Shown: positions 44,631 to 57,989, counted from the stretch's first letter. The stretch: 64,000 nt of DNA from Isoetes taiwanensis (GCA_021234155.1 JAJEKV010000017.1:20218501-20282500), one strand, 5' to 3'. The notes: a model not told the origin generated them from the sequence alone. Made by a program: numbers and translations.

Positions 44631-47600
44631 CCCATGTCATTTTGCATCAATTAAACTTAAACATGTTAGATGATTAAGAGTTGTAGAGTACTGTTGTATC
44701 TCCTTGCAAACCCAAATTCGGGGAAGGCGGGCAGACCACTCTTCCTTCTAAACGAGATACTCCTTTCCACAAATAAGGTGCACCATTTGCCAGATTCCAG
44801 CTCCTTAATTTCCCATCGGCATTACTCAACGAAGTTTTTCAAAGAAACCAATCTTTGTTAAATCCACTGAATGTGCTTTTGCCCACCTACTTAAACCTTC
44901 TATGAACAAGAGTATCAAATATACCATCGATCGACAAACCATACTTTGACATGCATCTTTTCCTAAAATGTGTGACTAAAGCTCCAATCACGTCATTAGA
45001 TGACATGAATTGCTTCATTAAATTTTGCTAAGCCTTTGACCCAGCTCTTTCAACATGTTACATACAAAGCCATCACATATAAAGATAATCTCAACCGAAT
45101 TGCGGAGGGCAAGAAGGGCTGTTTTCCATGAAATTCTAATGGCGGCCTTCTTCCCTCCCATTCAGCTCAATCAAATTTTACATCGTTTCACTCAAGATTG
45201 CTAAATTTAGGCTCTCGCATGATCTTTTTGCTTTAAAGCAGATTGTATTCTCTTCTCATTTTGCCGTAAGGAGGAATTCCGGATCTTTTCTCGTGAGCCA
45301 TTCCCAAGCTCTTTCGTGGATTGCTTTTGCTCCGCTCTGTTAAAGCCGAAGCGAACAGCAAAGTGCAGCTCAAAACAAAGTAAATGGGGCTCGATTTTTT
45401 ACACCGAATTGTTGCTTCTTCTCAAAAACACAAAGAACAAAACCTCTCGTCAATCATCCATATGCTTTGCCGGACCATCGATGCACCGCCATAATCGAAA
45501 ACTTTGAATATGTAGCACAAACCGCTTTGAAGCAAGCACGGTAGCATCATCCTCTCCACTCCAATCTGTTTCCACTTTCGATCCACAAGAACATTAATTT
45601 TTGCAAGAATGCCACGAAATGCTATCCACGAGGCTTGCATGTTCAGCCCCTAAAATAAAAAGAGGGCTTTTGTTGTGAGCCCTTGGATGTTGGACCATTG
45701 AAAAAAAAAAGCTAAATCAACGACTAAAAAATGGTGCACTCTAGATGTACGCATTAGTACATCCATTCGAATACGCCATGAAATCTTAGGACAACCTTTG
45801 TGAAAAGCGTACAAAAACACAAAAAAAACCCCCTGTTATTATGCTACATATTGCGGAGTTATTAAGCTCGCACTGTTTAGTAGAAAGTGATTCTAATGAT
45901 ATTAACTTCTGTTTATATGTATTATATTCTCCCGTCGCTTTGCAATCCATTTAATTAGAGCCAGTGCTAATTTAATTTTGCATCAGAATTTTGTTTTCCA
46001 ATTTTGTTATAGTTCTGACAACTCATAAGGTCCTATCCTCAGTATTTGACATGCCCCTCACATTTAGACTTACCCTTTAATACAATTATATCGTACTGTA
46101 TCTGACACTTTTACGCCTATACTCTAATATGAACTACAGGGACACGTTCTTCATCAATTACTATTCATAACCTTCTAAGATAATCTAAGTCTCGTAATTC
46201 TCTCAGAAGTTTGTGTAAGACATACATAATTATCTCCTTCTGTTATATTTGTAGCTTGCTGCTTTCGATTATCTTTAATGTTTCCACACTCACACTCTCT
46301 ATCTTTAGCATAGATTACAGTCACATGAGAACACATATTAATTCATTGGTTATGTTTATACATTTATCGACGTCTTAGATATTCTTTCATTTGAATTACT
46401 TATTTATTTTATTGCTATTTTCGTAAATTTATGGCACATACTGCATTACGGTTATATTTACAGGCAATAATGTGTACAAAGTGACATATACATTCGACAT
46501 AATTGGTACCGCCCCGGTCGCTATCCGGTAGTGGTATGGCTATGCAATCGTCCTGTATCACAGAAGGCCAGTTGTGACTATGGTGTCCACGGCGGAAGCA
46601 TCGAAACAATGCCTGGTGTGTCCTGAGCCTGTTATATGGCATGACGATGTTTGGTATCTGATTGAAACACTGGACCTAATAATTACGAAGATTGATTTAT
46701 TATGCGGCATATATATTGGCATACACCATATATCCGAGGAAGAAGGTGGAAACTGGATTATGAGTACCCAGCTCCTGAGAGGGAAACCACTTTAGAAGTG
46801 TAGGGTTCGATCATACGAGCCAAGATTTTATAGCTATTGCCACTTGAATGGAGGTATGATTCGCGAAAAGGTGGAGAATAATGTTGTATGAGGATGCGGA
46901 TCCATAAACTACGGATTATAAAATTACGATACATTAAAAGGCGGGGACAATAGTGTGGAACGTAGTTGCACACAAGGTGAAGAGAGCCGAGGTCGAGCTG
47001 ACGAAGAGAGGAATAAGCATTCTGTAAGATTGCTGGAATGGAAGAGGGCAACTGCTAGCAAAAGATGCAACCGTTTGAAAGCTACAAAGTATGTTAGAGC
47101 CCTGGCGAAGCTAGACTATGAAGGAAGGTTGACCTTCAACTAATGATACATTAGGAAGGCAAGTAATGTACCCACACGACAAGTGGGAGACAAGAGGTGC
47201 TTGAAAGTTGTTGTAAACAACGTTTCAAATATAGAACATTGAATATACCTAAGTCTATAGCATGAACAAGGTAGGCGCCCAATGAACATCTCACCAAGGA
47301 GGATGTGGTCTGGACTTGGTATGGTGTGTATATTCCGAGGAGTAACTCCGCGTTAGGAGCATTTAATAGAAAAACATAACTAAAAGAAGATAGGATATAT
47401 ACTAGAACTTTTAGTTCATATTCCATATGAATATGGAAGTAATGAAGATAAGAGTTCTTATACTAGAGATCAAATATGTCCACAAGGAACCCAAGATGGC
47501 ATTTGCCCCTGTGGAAGTTATGACTAGAGGTTGAGGACCAAGGCAAACTAAGGCTAGAGACATGTTTATGGTACCAGATAACCGAGTTGAGGAAATAAGT

Positions 47601-47636
47601 GGGCCACAAGTATGAACATAGCTAGATGGCTATGTC
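44631..47636. other. Degenerate, gene-poor DNA
   Basis: Possibly more eroded LRR-gene sequence up to about 45,650 on the minus strand, but nothing that I can name. The sequence from about 46,400 onward continues beyond the LINE at 50,453 and is probably old repeat DNA of unknown kind. Confidence 0.35.
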
Positions 47637-47651
47637 AATGAGTTACATATG
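47637..47651. repeat. 15-bp target duplication of the plus-strand LINE, left copy
   Basis: AATGAGTTACATATG recurs at 50,438-50,452, directly after the poly-A tail; the A-run makes the first one or two bases ambiguous. Confidence 0.88.
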
Positions 47652-50437
47652 CTAGGCAGCGGCGATATGCAGCATCTATGGCGTCCCTTGCTTTGCCTGA
47701 TGGCCGGACTTTGGAGGATTCCGCTGAGTTGCGAGGTATGTGCATGCTCATTTTCGAGGGGTTTTTGCTTGGGCACTCTTCCCTATGAGCGAGGAGATGG
47801 AGGCTTGTTTGGGGGGTCATTAAGCCATCTATTTTGCCTCACCAGCGTGAGAGCTTGGGCGAGGAGCTCTCAGAGAGGATTTTAGCGGAGGCATGTATGT
47901 GCATGGCCAAGGATAAATGTCACAGGCTGGATGGCATCCCTGTGGAGTTCTTTCAGACTTATTGGGAGTGGGCTGGTGAGTGCATTGTACAGTGTATCTT
48001 GAGTTCTTGCTGATCTTCTCACATGGATAGGATCTTGAATACCATGCATTTCCTTGATTCCTAAGGTTAAAGCACCTTCTACTATTAATGATTGGAGGCC
48101 TATATCCTTGTTGTCCTCGTGTACAAGATTATTGCGAAAGCCCCTGGCCGAAGTTGAAGCCCGGTGTTGACTTCTTCCATTAGTAAAAGGTGCGATACCG
48201 GGTTTGTTCCAGGAGGAACATTTTGACTAATGTTGCCGCAGACTTATGAGGGGGCCTTTATTGGGCGGGGAGAGAACGAGGTCAAGGCATTGCCTATCTT
48301 AAGCTTGACTTTGCCAAAGCTTATGATAGTGTCCGTTAGGAGTTCTTATGCGCCATGATGTTAGCGTTGGGGTCCACGCTTTACTGAGAACGATCAAGGC
48401 ATAGGTCGGCAACGGGCTACGGTGGTGTGCGGGGTGAACCCTCCCCTTTTCTCCTTGGCAGAGGGTGCGTCGGGGGTGCCCTTTGGCACCATTTTTGTTT
48501 ACGATTGTGGCGAGGCCTTTGTCTCCCGATTGTTTTGGTTGCGGTGGAGGGAGGGTGGTGGATGGGCTTGATGGATGCGGGGATGGTAGTCGCCAGATTA
48601 TTAACCGGTTCATGGCCGATGACACTTTTCTCTTCTTGGTGGCGAAAGAGGAATTACTTGAATGTGAAGGGTTTTCTTTGGATACTTTCTCCTTGGCCTC
48701 GGGCATTCTTACGAATTGGGGCAAATGCTTTCGCATTATGGGCCCGATTGACTCATACTCTCCCCTTGTTTGGCTCTATTCCTTGGAAGGTGCTTCCGGT
48801 AATGTGTGTACTAAAATTTTTGGGTATTCCCTTTGGAGGGGATGTTTCCATGGGGAGGGTGTGGGATGAGATTTTGCAGGGGTTGCAGAAACACCTCAAT
48901 TGGTGGAAGGGTAGCAAGTTGTCCATGGCAGGTAGGATCACTATTGCCAAGTCGATTACTTTGTAGCACTCATGTGTATCTGACATCTGCGATGTTAGCT
49001 CCCGAGGGTAAGATCTGAGGCTTTGGATAAGATTGTTGAAATTTTGTGTGGGGCGGGGATGATGAAGGGGCGGTTGTTAAAGTGGCTTGGTGGAAGTGTC
49101 TCCGCCCGGGAGGATGGGGGCTTGGCCATTCCGGATTTGGCAATTGCATAGTAAGGTGTTGGTCTCTAAGTTTATTTGGAGCATTACGCATGATGGAGCA
49201 TCTTCTCACAGTGCGGCACTATTGTGGCAATCTCTTTGCCATTGCGTGGCATTTGGAAAGTCGCCTGCATGTAGAGTTGCCCTAGGCACTGTTGTATGGT
49301 CTCCGGCCTTTCCCACATGCATCCCCTTTTCTCACGGGGGTGTTGCGGGCTTGGGATCACGTGCGTGTGCTCTTCCAGCTAGATTATGCCTCAGTTTATC
49401 ACCACTCTTCTCCTTTCTTGTGGGTTCCTCTACCCCTGCGTACTTGCCCTTGGGCGCTTTTGTGTGCATGCTGGGGACGCAGCCGTTGGGAGGCGAGCTT
49501 GTGTTCACCTTGGAGGATTGGTATTGGGATGGTCGGCTAGCCATTGGGAGTTCTTTCGAGCTCGCTTTCGCCTGAAGGACAGTGACCGGGCTATCTGGGA
49601 ACAAGTGGCGGGGAGTATTCCGCTACACATACCTATAGTCCCTCAGGGTGATGTGGTGGTGCAGGTTTGGAAGGTTCATCCGGATGTTGTATCTTCTTGT
49701 TTTGTGCGGTCTTGTTACCGGGTGTTGGCTATTCATGACACTCTGCCCCTCTCGCCAGGCAAGTGGTCTCTCGCGGCTCGGGTTCTCGATGGCTTCGGTT
49801 TGGGCGTGGACATGGAGCTCACTTCCCCAATCAAGGTTCGGATTATACGTGGCGGGTGGTGCAATCATCGTATCTCAGTGAATGTCCTTGTGAGTCCGGT
49901 TTTAGGGGTGTGAGCCCTCTTTGCCCTTTGTTGTGGCCTTCATCGGAGATCGTGGAGCATTGTCCGGTTTTTATGCCCTCACTTGCGGGTTGCTTGGGAT
50001 TGGGTCGGGGCCTGCTTTGTGTGAGATTGAATAGCCAACAATTGTTTGCTTCATGTATATCCCGGTGCTTGGCCGCCAGACGGCAGCAAGCCTTGCATCG
50101 TCGGCGTGGCTTGGTTGGTGTGGTTGATTTGGAAGGCGGCGGTTGTGGATCTTTGGGGGATTCAAAGACTGCGGCCTCTCTCGATTCCTCGACTTCGGTA
50201 CAAGCTATTTCAAAGCTTTTGGTGTTCGAGGGATTAGTAGAGCGGAAGTTTTCCATTTGGCAGGACTTCTTGGGTGTGGTAGATGGTGATGGCCAGTTTG
50301 TACAGCAGTAGAGTTGCAGTTGTTGTGGAGTGTCGAGGTATCACTGTCTCTTTGGGGCAGTTCTCCTTCCTCCTCACTTGCTTTGTAACATTACCATTCT
50401 TTTAATATATTGCTGACACAGTTCTTCAAAAAAAAAA
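47652..50437 (+). mobile_element. 5'-truncated L1 LINE, plus strand, broken
   Basis: The element has a poly-A tail at 50,428-50,439 and a 15-bp target duplication. It starts inside ORF2 just before the reverse transcriptase. Visible pieces, in changing frames: DGIPVEFFQTYWEWAGE (about 47,930), LDFAKAYDSVR followed by a stop (about 48,303), RRGCPLAPFLFTIVA (48,465), RFMADDTFLFL (about 48,608) and SLASGILTNWGKC. Then FIWSITHDGASSHSAALLWQ (about 49,160) and a zinc-knuckle CPLLWPSSEIVEHCPVF (about 49,930). It resembles the minus-strand L1 at 31.6-36.7 kb but is more decayed and richer in G+C than its surroundings. Confidence 0.92.
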
Positions 50438-50452
50438 AATGAGTTACATATG

Positions 50453-51487
50453 AGTCTAGACTTAGGGTTGGTGCACACATGTTACTATATCATATAATAA
50501 CAACATAGCGGTCTTGGATGTAGGAAGGATTTTATAGTAGCAAATACTATAGTGGCGAGCATATCGAGGATGTCGATTGTGATATTCTGATGTATATTAT
50601 ATTAAAAGATAGAAGAATATTCGTACAAGGCGAATGAAATATTACTTAGGAAGGTTTGAAGAATAAGCATAATGATACGCGTATACTCAAAGATATTTGA
50701 TTAAGTATGAGCCAGGAGAGATAAGCATTCAAGTTACCCCAATGGTTGGAGTTGCCTATCTTAGGTTCATCGTACTAAGGAATATGGAAAGAGTTTAAAG
50801 TAGTGAAAGTAGGGTGAGTAAGTCTAGCATATACGGTGATGTTACATTCAAAAACACCCCGAGGATGGTTGGAAGGGTGTCGAAATAACTGATAATGAGA
50901 GCTTAACTACTGAAAGGTTGTAAATACCAATGAATTATTTCAGTGTTACAAGCTGAGAGCATCCATTCGGTTTTGGGAATAAAAGGATGTATCAGATCTG
51001 GCATCCCCCTGATAGAAGAAAAGAAGGAGTACGCCGACTTTGGCGATTATATCTTTAAGCCAGCAATTCCAAGTCCCGATAAAAATCAAGACGAGGTGTA
51101 TAGATGACAAGGGGTGAGATTATATAGACCAGTAGTCCATATATCCTAAGAGTTACCCTACTTGCGGGAAACAATTCTAGATGCTGAAATAGAAGGTGGA
51201 GGATCCGTTGCCTTGAGGCATACCCCCTTAGAGATGATGGAGGTGGAACTCTTAAGAGAGTAGGGAATCGGATAACTACATGGCGGGTACTAACGAAGAT
51301 TGAAACATTGGGTTTAAGAGACCGAGAGATTCTAATGCCTCCATCTCATTATGAGGGAGCCAAAGACAACAACATTTGAAGCTGATCTAAAGCTGAAGTC
51401 CATATGATAACTTAAGAAAATAGGTTAGTTGTGACAAAGCATGGCGAAACACAAAGGATAATTAAGTGAAGGAACCTTTAGAAAAGG
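50453..51487. other. No gene supported
   Basis: AT-rich sequence continuous with 46.4-47.6 kb before the LINE inserted, forming the left flank of transposon copy 2. No domain recognised. Confidence 0.4.
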
Positions 51488-51491
51488 CCTT
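51488..51491. repeat. Target-site duplication CCTT, left copy
   Basis: Directly precedes the transposon at 51,492 and recurs at 63,812-63,815. Confidence 0.88.
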
Positions 51492-51516
51492 AAGTCGTAT
51501 TTAATTAAAGTGGGAC
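51492..51516 (+). repeat. Left terminal inverted repeat, copy 2
   Basis: Identical to the reverse complement of 63,787-63,811 over 25 bp. It begins AAGTCG, a hexamer also found in the internal palindromes. Confidence 0.94.
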
Positions 51517-52406
51517 TCATTCCATTCCCATTTTTTTTCGGAACCCTGTTAATTTACATAAAAAGAAGCACCTCGACCCGAAAACTATCCTTAATTCGAA
51601 TTTTTGAATAAAACTCTGCATTCCAGCTTTGCTGCAGTTTTCCCTGGTTAGCGAGTCGAGAACAAGAACAATGCAACTGAAACAAAGGAAATTCATTAAA
51701 GATTGAAACCAAAGAACTAGTTGAAAAAGAATTTTTATTAATAAATGGAATAGGTACAATGTATTTTACATCGGACTTGAGAGACCATGGCGGTCTTGTT
51801 TGTCACTACTGATCACATCATCTTGGTAGGTGGTCCACCTTGGGGATTAACTAGCGGCGCTTCTTCACGTGACCGTAAGCCTTGGGGGCAACCTGAAGAG
51901 TGTGGAATGCCACGTGGAGGTGCCTCCTCGAGCCACCGGCCGACCTGTCCACCCGCACTTCTCCACTTCGCCTCCCATGCACCTTTCATCGAATATGCTC
52001 CTTCCCCAACCTCCGTGGATGTTATGCAATGCTTGCAAGATGCTTTTGAGCTTCCCGGACTTTCTCTTTGTTCTTACTGTTCTTTATCCCTGTGGTGTAG
52101 CGAGCAACCTCTGAATTCTCGCGAGCAACCTTATCCTGCAGGCCGGGGCAAGAGTGTAGCGTGACGTGGGCGCTTACAACGGTATTTCTTTCGCCTTGAG
52201 CGGGATCCGGTCGCCTCGCGCCTCGTGATACCTCGCCCGGGATGTGGTCGTGGTCGGATCTCGTGCTCCCGAACCAACGGAGCAAGGAGAGTATGATTAA
52301 CAATTACGGTGCCATTAGTCAAAACGAAGAAAAGAATGTTAAAATCAAATTACAATGGAGGACATTCATTCCATACAACTGCATCCAATGACGTGGGAAG
52401 TAGTGT
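51517..52406. other. Left subterminal region of copy 2
   Basis: Colinear with 13,328-14,207 of copy 1. Open frames occur on both strands but none is preserved between the two copies, so I call no gene here. Confidence 0.5.
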
Positions 52407-52685
52407 CTTTCTCGACTCGCGAGTCAAGAAAGGCCCATAAAAGTGAAAGTACAACCATTCTCATTAGAATATGGTTGCATCTAATCACACACGGAAGCAT
52501 ACAAATGGTTTCGTCAACGAGACAACCAGTGCCTTTCTCGACTCGCGAGTCGAGAAAGGCCCAGGAAACGCAATGTACAAGCATTATCATAATAGTTTGT
52601 GGCTGCATCCAGTCACACAATCAAACATACAAATGGTCTCATGAACAGGACAAGCATGCCTTTCTCGACTCGTGAGTCGAAAGGC
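52407..52685. repeat. Left palindrome repeats at about 125-bp spacing, copy 2
   Basis: Three palindromes start at about 52,407, 52,531 and 52,657. The middle one (52,531-52,560) is a perfect 30-bp palindrome, centred on CTCGACTCGCGAGTCGAG. The sequence between them (CATACAAATGGT..., GGTTGCATC..) is also repeated, giving a 125-bp tandem unit downstream of the phosphatase stop codon. Confidence 0.9.
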
Positions 52686-52801
52686 AAAATAAAACTCAAT
52701 ATACAAGTATATTCATTACAAAATGTTCAATACATGTGTTCACGTTTGTTTACAATATTCACACAATTTGACTATCCGAAAAGCGAGGTCACTCTTCTTG
52801 T

Positions 52802-53745
52802 TCACCAAAAATATTTGTCGTCCATAGCTTTCATGATCGCCTTGCTCTCTGGATCGGGTTCCGTGAGGCTCGGATAGTTCAGAAGCACATCGGCGACAAG
52901 AATGGCAAAGCGGGATTCTGCCAAGACAGGACACAGTCCGAAGGACAACCACCTATCCGTCTCATATTCTTCAGGTCGATATGGCTTAGCAATGATTGTA
53001 TTTTGCGCGTTATGATAGCACTTGTAGGCGGAGTCGTCTATGATCAGCGTGTTGTGTTTGCCATAGTCCTGGAATTGCTCATAAACCCTGTCCAGCCTTT
53101 TCACCATTATATGCTTCCCCTTTGTGACGGCTGGATCGAGGTCCGACACATGCTCGACCCTTTCGTTTCCCCAAACGAACTTGAACTTCAAAATTGAAAT
53201 GCCGAGAACACCAAGAACATTGACAATATTTTTCTTTGCCATACAAGACCATATGCCCACCAAATCCCGTTCTGGGCACCATTCAACAATTTCCTTAGCT
53301 CTAGGCCTCGGATACACTATTTTATGCTCCGTTTTGGTCGGGATCTGCGAGGAGTTAATCTCGGGACGTCTTTATCGCGGGTATCCGCAGCTAATACTCC
53401 ATTGACGTCAAATATTACAAGCTTGGCGGGACCAGCTGGATCCCAGTTGGAGTTTGGCTCTGACCATATATCCGGTTCATCGGGATCCAAATGCGGGATC
53501 ATTATCTTTTCAGGTCCTTTCTGGCTGTGAGCAGTGTCTTGCTCTGGATTGTCTTTGTCCTTTTCATTCTCCTCCTCACGACGTGGAACCGCTGCCCAAT
53601 GACAATGATCCGAGTCGTTGACTGGAATTCCACTGAAATGATGACATCCGTCGAAAGGAGCGAGTTTTTTTCGACTCGCGGTGAGAATGAAAAGAAAAGG
53701 TATTGAAAGGAAGCGAGTTTTTCGACTCATGAAGTCGAGAAACAC
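52802..53745 (-). pseudogene. FCP1/NIF-like HAD phosphatase domain, copy 2
   Basis: Motif order matches plant NIF/FCP1-like phosphatases. Motif I is KLVIFDVNGVLA (about 53,395-53,430), where the first Asp is the nucleophile and Asn replaces the usual second Asp. Next come IVEWCPERDLVGIWSCM (motif II Ser in IWS), FVWGNERVEH, MVKRLDRVYEQF, the paired Asp of NTLIIDDSAYK (motif IV), and a terminal stretch to a stop at 52,802. In some plant members D-x-N-G also replaces D-x-D. One frameshift (about 53,320-53,350) separates motif I from the rest. Presence in both transposon copies shows it travels with the element. Whether it acts as a phosphatase is unknown. Confidence 0.8.
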
Positions 53746-53763
53746 CGATAGAGCAAAGTAAAC

Positions 53764-56700
53764 TCACCTCAATCTGGGGTTTTTCAAGAATGTGTTCGGC
53801 AAAGATTGGTCCAAACCTTTCGACATTCTCGTCTCCGGCGACTTTGTCTCCCTAGTCCGCCGCGTCTTTCTTTGCTTCCATTTGTCTTCCTCCCTTGAAA
53901 TGCTCATGAAGCGGATCCGGTATGACCGAATGGTTTCAACCATGTCCTTATTTCCAACCACGGATATAGGTTTCATTCCAAACAAAGATAGCCCCCGAGA
54001 GAACAGGCCATTCATGTACCACTCGCGATACAATTTGATCTTCCTCACCAAGCTGGTTATGAAGTACTTGATAACTCTTGGCCGGATAGGAATTCTATGT
54101 ATAGGACCCCGCCGCACCATCTTTGCTGACCTTGTCCATCGATGGAACATCCTCCATAAATCTGCCCCCTTCCGTGGTTCCATCTCGCTCTTGAGAGATC
54201 ATGAACTTGTCGAGATAATGATGCTCGCTAGACCACCACTTATCCAGTCGAATCACGATCTTGAAATCAAAACCAAAACTATGTTGGCAAAGCTTGGTGC
54301 CTTGGCAAAGCCAAGTCCGCACTCATGATCAAGTTCAGTATATGGAGTGCATGATCTTGTTGGTGAAGTTAATATCACCTGCCCATTGGGAGACATCGGT
54401 TGTCCGATTGTCCCGGCATGCAAAAGACAAGGAAACCGAAAAGTATCCGAGGTCGGTCATGTCCGGACACGCCTTGTACCTTTGCTCTATGTCGGCTTTG
54501 TCATAAAAAGGGTGGGGTCTTGATCATATTGATGGCAAATAGTGCCACCGGGTCCAGTGCCGTTCGCACCACCAAATCCCTTGTGTCCCAAAGTTACCGC
54601 AGAAATGGGGGAGCTATCGTCGCGCTTTAAATGGGACCACCCCGAATCCAAGCTTCCTCTTCGAATTGCCGCGACGCGTTCAGGGAAAGGAAGGGTTTTG
54701 ACGCTACGCTTCAGCTTGGTGTTGATGTAGGGTTGACATAGGCGGTTCAATTCCTTCATGTCTTCCTCATCAAGGGCAGCCTTTTCCCTTGTAATAATCA
54801 AAATCATGGTATTCATTAGATGCAACGTTTGCGTAGAACTCGTGATGCCTTCTTTCTAACGCGACGCCGTCTTTAGGACCGTGGCATAATCCTTTGCGCC
54901 CCGCAATTTAGAACTCCTGGTCTTCCTTAGTAGGATTGTTCCTTCCAAGATTTTGCCTTTGTAGGTCAAGCGTTTCTTTGTCCGTCGGCCCCGTGATCCT
55001 CTTCATGAACCGCTTGTCAAACAACTTGGGGTCCGGCCCGCTTGGAAATTCTCCATTGCTGTCCTTGACTTGCCTCTTGTCCATTGAGCCCATATCTGGG
55101 TCCATTTCTCCCAGGGCAGCCTCGGTGCTAATAATGAGGTCATATTGGTCCGAGAGAGACTCGCCTTTCCTTGGTGTTCTCTTCTTCTTCTCCTCTTCTT
55201 CCTCTCCCTCATCATCTTCCTGTCCCTCAGTAGAACATATGCGATAGTTTCTCAAAGGTCTTCCACTTATCGGGAGGGAGCCCTGTTTCCTTTAGGGCCG
55301 AGGGACAACCCAATGCTTTCCATCGTTGCCTAGCGTGTATGATCTCGTCAGATAAGGGCTGCATTCACCAATGTACCAATGTCGAGCATGAAAGTATCTA
55401 CAAACACCCTAATAAATGCAAGAATAGTAGCCCGGGTTTTCGACCGGCTGAAGTCCCAGAAAGTCCCCTTCTTTTACTTATTCGGGTTTCTCGACTGGCG
55501 AAGTCGAAAGCTCGCATCCTTTGATTTTTCTGTATTTACGGCTGGCTTTCACAGGAAGTCGAGAAACCCGATGATAATTGGAAAACGTTAAGATGGTAGG
55601 GCTTTCGACTGGGGCTTGTCGGTGAAAGTCCCTTTGAATGTCTAATTTTTTACTTTCTCGGGTTTTCACTCGCGAAGTCGAGAAAGCTCGTGCATCCTTT
55701 GATTTTTCAGGTTGCCACGCTTTTTCACTCGCGAAGTCGAAACCCGATGATAATCGGCAAATGTTAGGATTCGAGAGAGTTATTTACCTTACGCTGGCTA
55801 CTTTTCGCCGCTATTGTGTTACAGCGTTGGCTACGCCGGCCAGTTCGTTTCGGGCGTCTCCGTAGAAAGAACTCTGCGACTCTCGCTTGGCATATCTATC
55901 CTTGATCTTTGCGGCACCTCCTTCTCCGGCTCCGCAATACTTGCCGCCCTAACTGAATCTTTGACCGTCTACAACCCGTAACCGGACGTCCTTTCCCTTG
56001 GATCTTCCTCGGACTTCCAGGTGAACAACTCACAGGTCGACCGCTAAAAGGTATGACATCCGGCAGCATTGGATCGCAGCGAATGGATGTCGCACCATCG
56101 TTCGAGAATCTCAAAGCATGTGTCTTTGGATTAAATTTCAATGGTTGAACAAGACGCATCTCCGCGGCAAACCTTCAGCCGTCTAATGTCCAGCAGCAGC
56201 TTGTGTGATATTCCCAACGGATAATACTGAGCCAGCCGCTCCATTTTCTGTGCCCCTCTCTGTGAAATCCTGATCTGATCATCTGGATCCATTATTGGGG
56301 AGTCGACCATATCTTCGTCTCCTTCGTCATCTGATTCCTCCCGTGTGGTGTCATCTTCCCCATCTTTGTTTTTTGGTGGACTTTTTTGTGTATGAACCAC
56401 AACTTCATTCCCCACTGCAGAGTGTTGTAGAGTCTTCAGCACAGTAGAAGTGAAGCTCCCCGTATTGAACAGTTTTTTCCTGACCCTGGAAATCTCCATT
56501 CCAAGCTCCCTGGATGTTAGGGTTCCGGCCTCCTTCATCCCTTCCAGATCCTTCCACCCAAGGTTCTGACAATTTAAAGGCGCTGCTTTTTTTTCGGTGT
56601 CTTCGCCTTTGCTCATGGAAGAGTGAGAATAATTTGCAAATCGCTAATTTTTTGGTGTGATAGAACTTACTTCTCCGGCGGTCCTCGACATGTAGTGTTA

Positions 56701-57063
56701 AATGCTTCGAATCTGGGCGCCGGGCGGAGAGCACAACACCGATTTTCTTGTACTTGTCTCCCGAGCTCTTCTTGTCCCTTTGGTGGAGAAACAGATCTTT
56801 TCCTTCCCACTTGTTGATACCTCGACATACCACCAAGAATCTCTTTGGTGTGTCAAGAAGCTCTGTCTCTCCCCTCGATGACGAAGAACGGAGTTCGCCG
56901 CTGATCACTAGTGAGTCCGGAGGTGAATGCCGCAAGAAGAAAGGATGGATCGAGTTAAGGTATTGACAAAAGAAAAACCTCGAGAGCTCACAGGGGTGTT
57001 AGTCTTCTTCTTCTTGCTGCCGCTAGAACTAGCATCCTCCGGGCGCTTCTTGGACGGAGTCAT
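53764..57063 (-). pseudogene. Unrecognised minus-strand coding region upstream of the phosphatase domain, copy 2
   Basis: The probable start is MTPSKKRPEDASSSGSKKKK at 57,063, followed by a GTGAGC donor-like site. Further blocks are KWEGKDLFLHQRDKKSSGDK (about 56,790), TSRELGMEISRVRKKLFNTG (about 56,490) and an acidic segment DDEGDEDMVDSP (about 56,300). Then EDDEGEEEEEKKKRTPRKG (about 55,190), EEDMKELNRLCQPYINTKLK (about 54,750) and VRRGPIHRIPIRPRVIKYF (about 54,090). Frames change often, partly because introns are likely. No family was recognised. Together with 52,802-53,745 it may be one long nuclear-type protein with a C-terminal phosphatase domain. Confidence 0.55.
55432..55746. repeat. 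Palindrome array, about six units, copy 2
   Basis: Counterpart of 17,161-17,552. Palindrome-derived units begin near 55,437, 55,486, 55,546, 55,605, 55,664 and 55,723, with the same three spacer types. Several palindromes are eroded at their CG-rich centres. Confidence 0.85.
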
Positions 57064-57989
57064 GTCTCAGATGCCCTCTCATCCCTCTTGGGGACCCCTC
57101 TCAGAAATTAAGTTTCCTCCGCTGTGAGTTTTTAGGACTGCATGTAAAAAGATCGGCGTGTTCTTTAGTTTGAATTTAAGGACATGCAATCATTTATGAA
57201 AAAAAGCGGGCTAAGGGTACAGCACGGTCGGCTTTAGCCCGCCCAAACAATATTTCGAAATTTAATCACATCAAGGGACTTAGTGAGCGGAGCGTAGTTT
57301 ATCTTCACTGCGGCATTGGCGACCTCGAGTTCGGAGGGGAGCACGAATCGTAGCGACTTCCGGAATAACCGCCGACGCCGTAAAAAAAGTCTGGCCTTTG
57401 CATGTGTGTTTTCCCCCGACCGCGTCCCTATTGCAAGCGCTTGATTTGATCGATGAGCACGGAGCTAAGGTAGGGAGCGGAGTGGAGCTGCACCACGGGA
57501 ACTCTACACGCTGGCGCCATGGAACGGGATACGCGAGAATCGCAGTGATACAAGTATTAGATCACTAATACACTCTTGATGAGACCCATGTAAGAAGCAA
57601 AGACTCTAGGTGAGGCGTGGGATCCGCGGATACTGATGGCCCAAGGAATTACCGGGTGAAGAGGTGAGTTTCGTGAGATGCCTATGTTATTTCGGCTTGT
57701 AGAACATGCCGCCCTGTGTTTAAATAATGGAACGCCGATAAGCTGACGGATTCATTGTTTCCTTGTCCAAAGATTTTTCAGCTTCGAGGAGATGATTTAC
57801 TCTCTCGGTTGAGAGAAGCTCTAAGGAAACAATGGTTCGGGGTTATAAAACGAATTCCGTTTTAGGTGTCTTTTTATGGAGTGTTTTCTTGGAATGTTGT
57901 ACATAGATCTAGGTGTCTTTTTATGGAGTGTTTTCTTGAATGTTGTACATAGATCAGGCTAGGTCTAAGGCCAGGAGATGTGGTTCAAA

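Noticed and set aside
51787-52164. Plus-strand ORFs at the left end of the DNA transposons
   Set aside because: The equivalent frames in copy 1 (13,632-13,960) do not keep the same reading frame or peptide.
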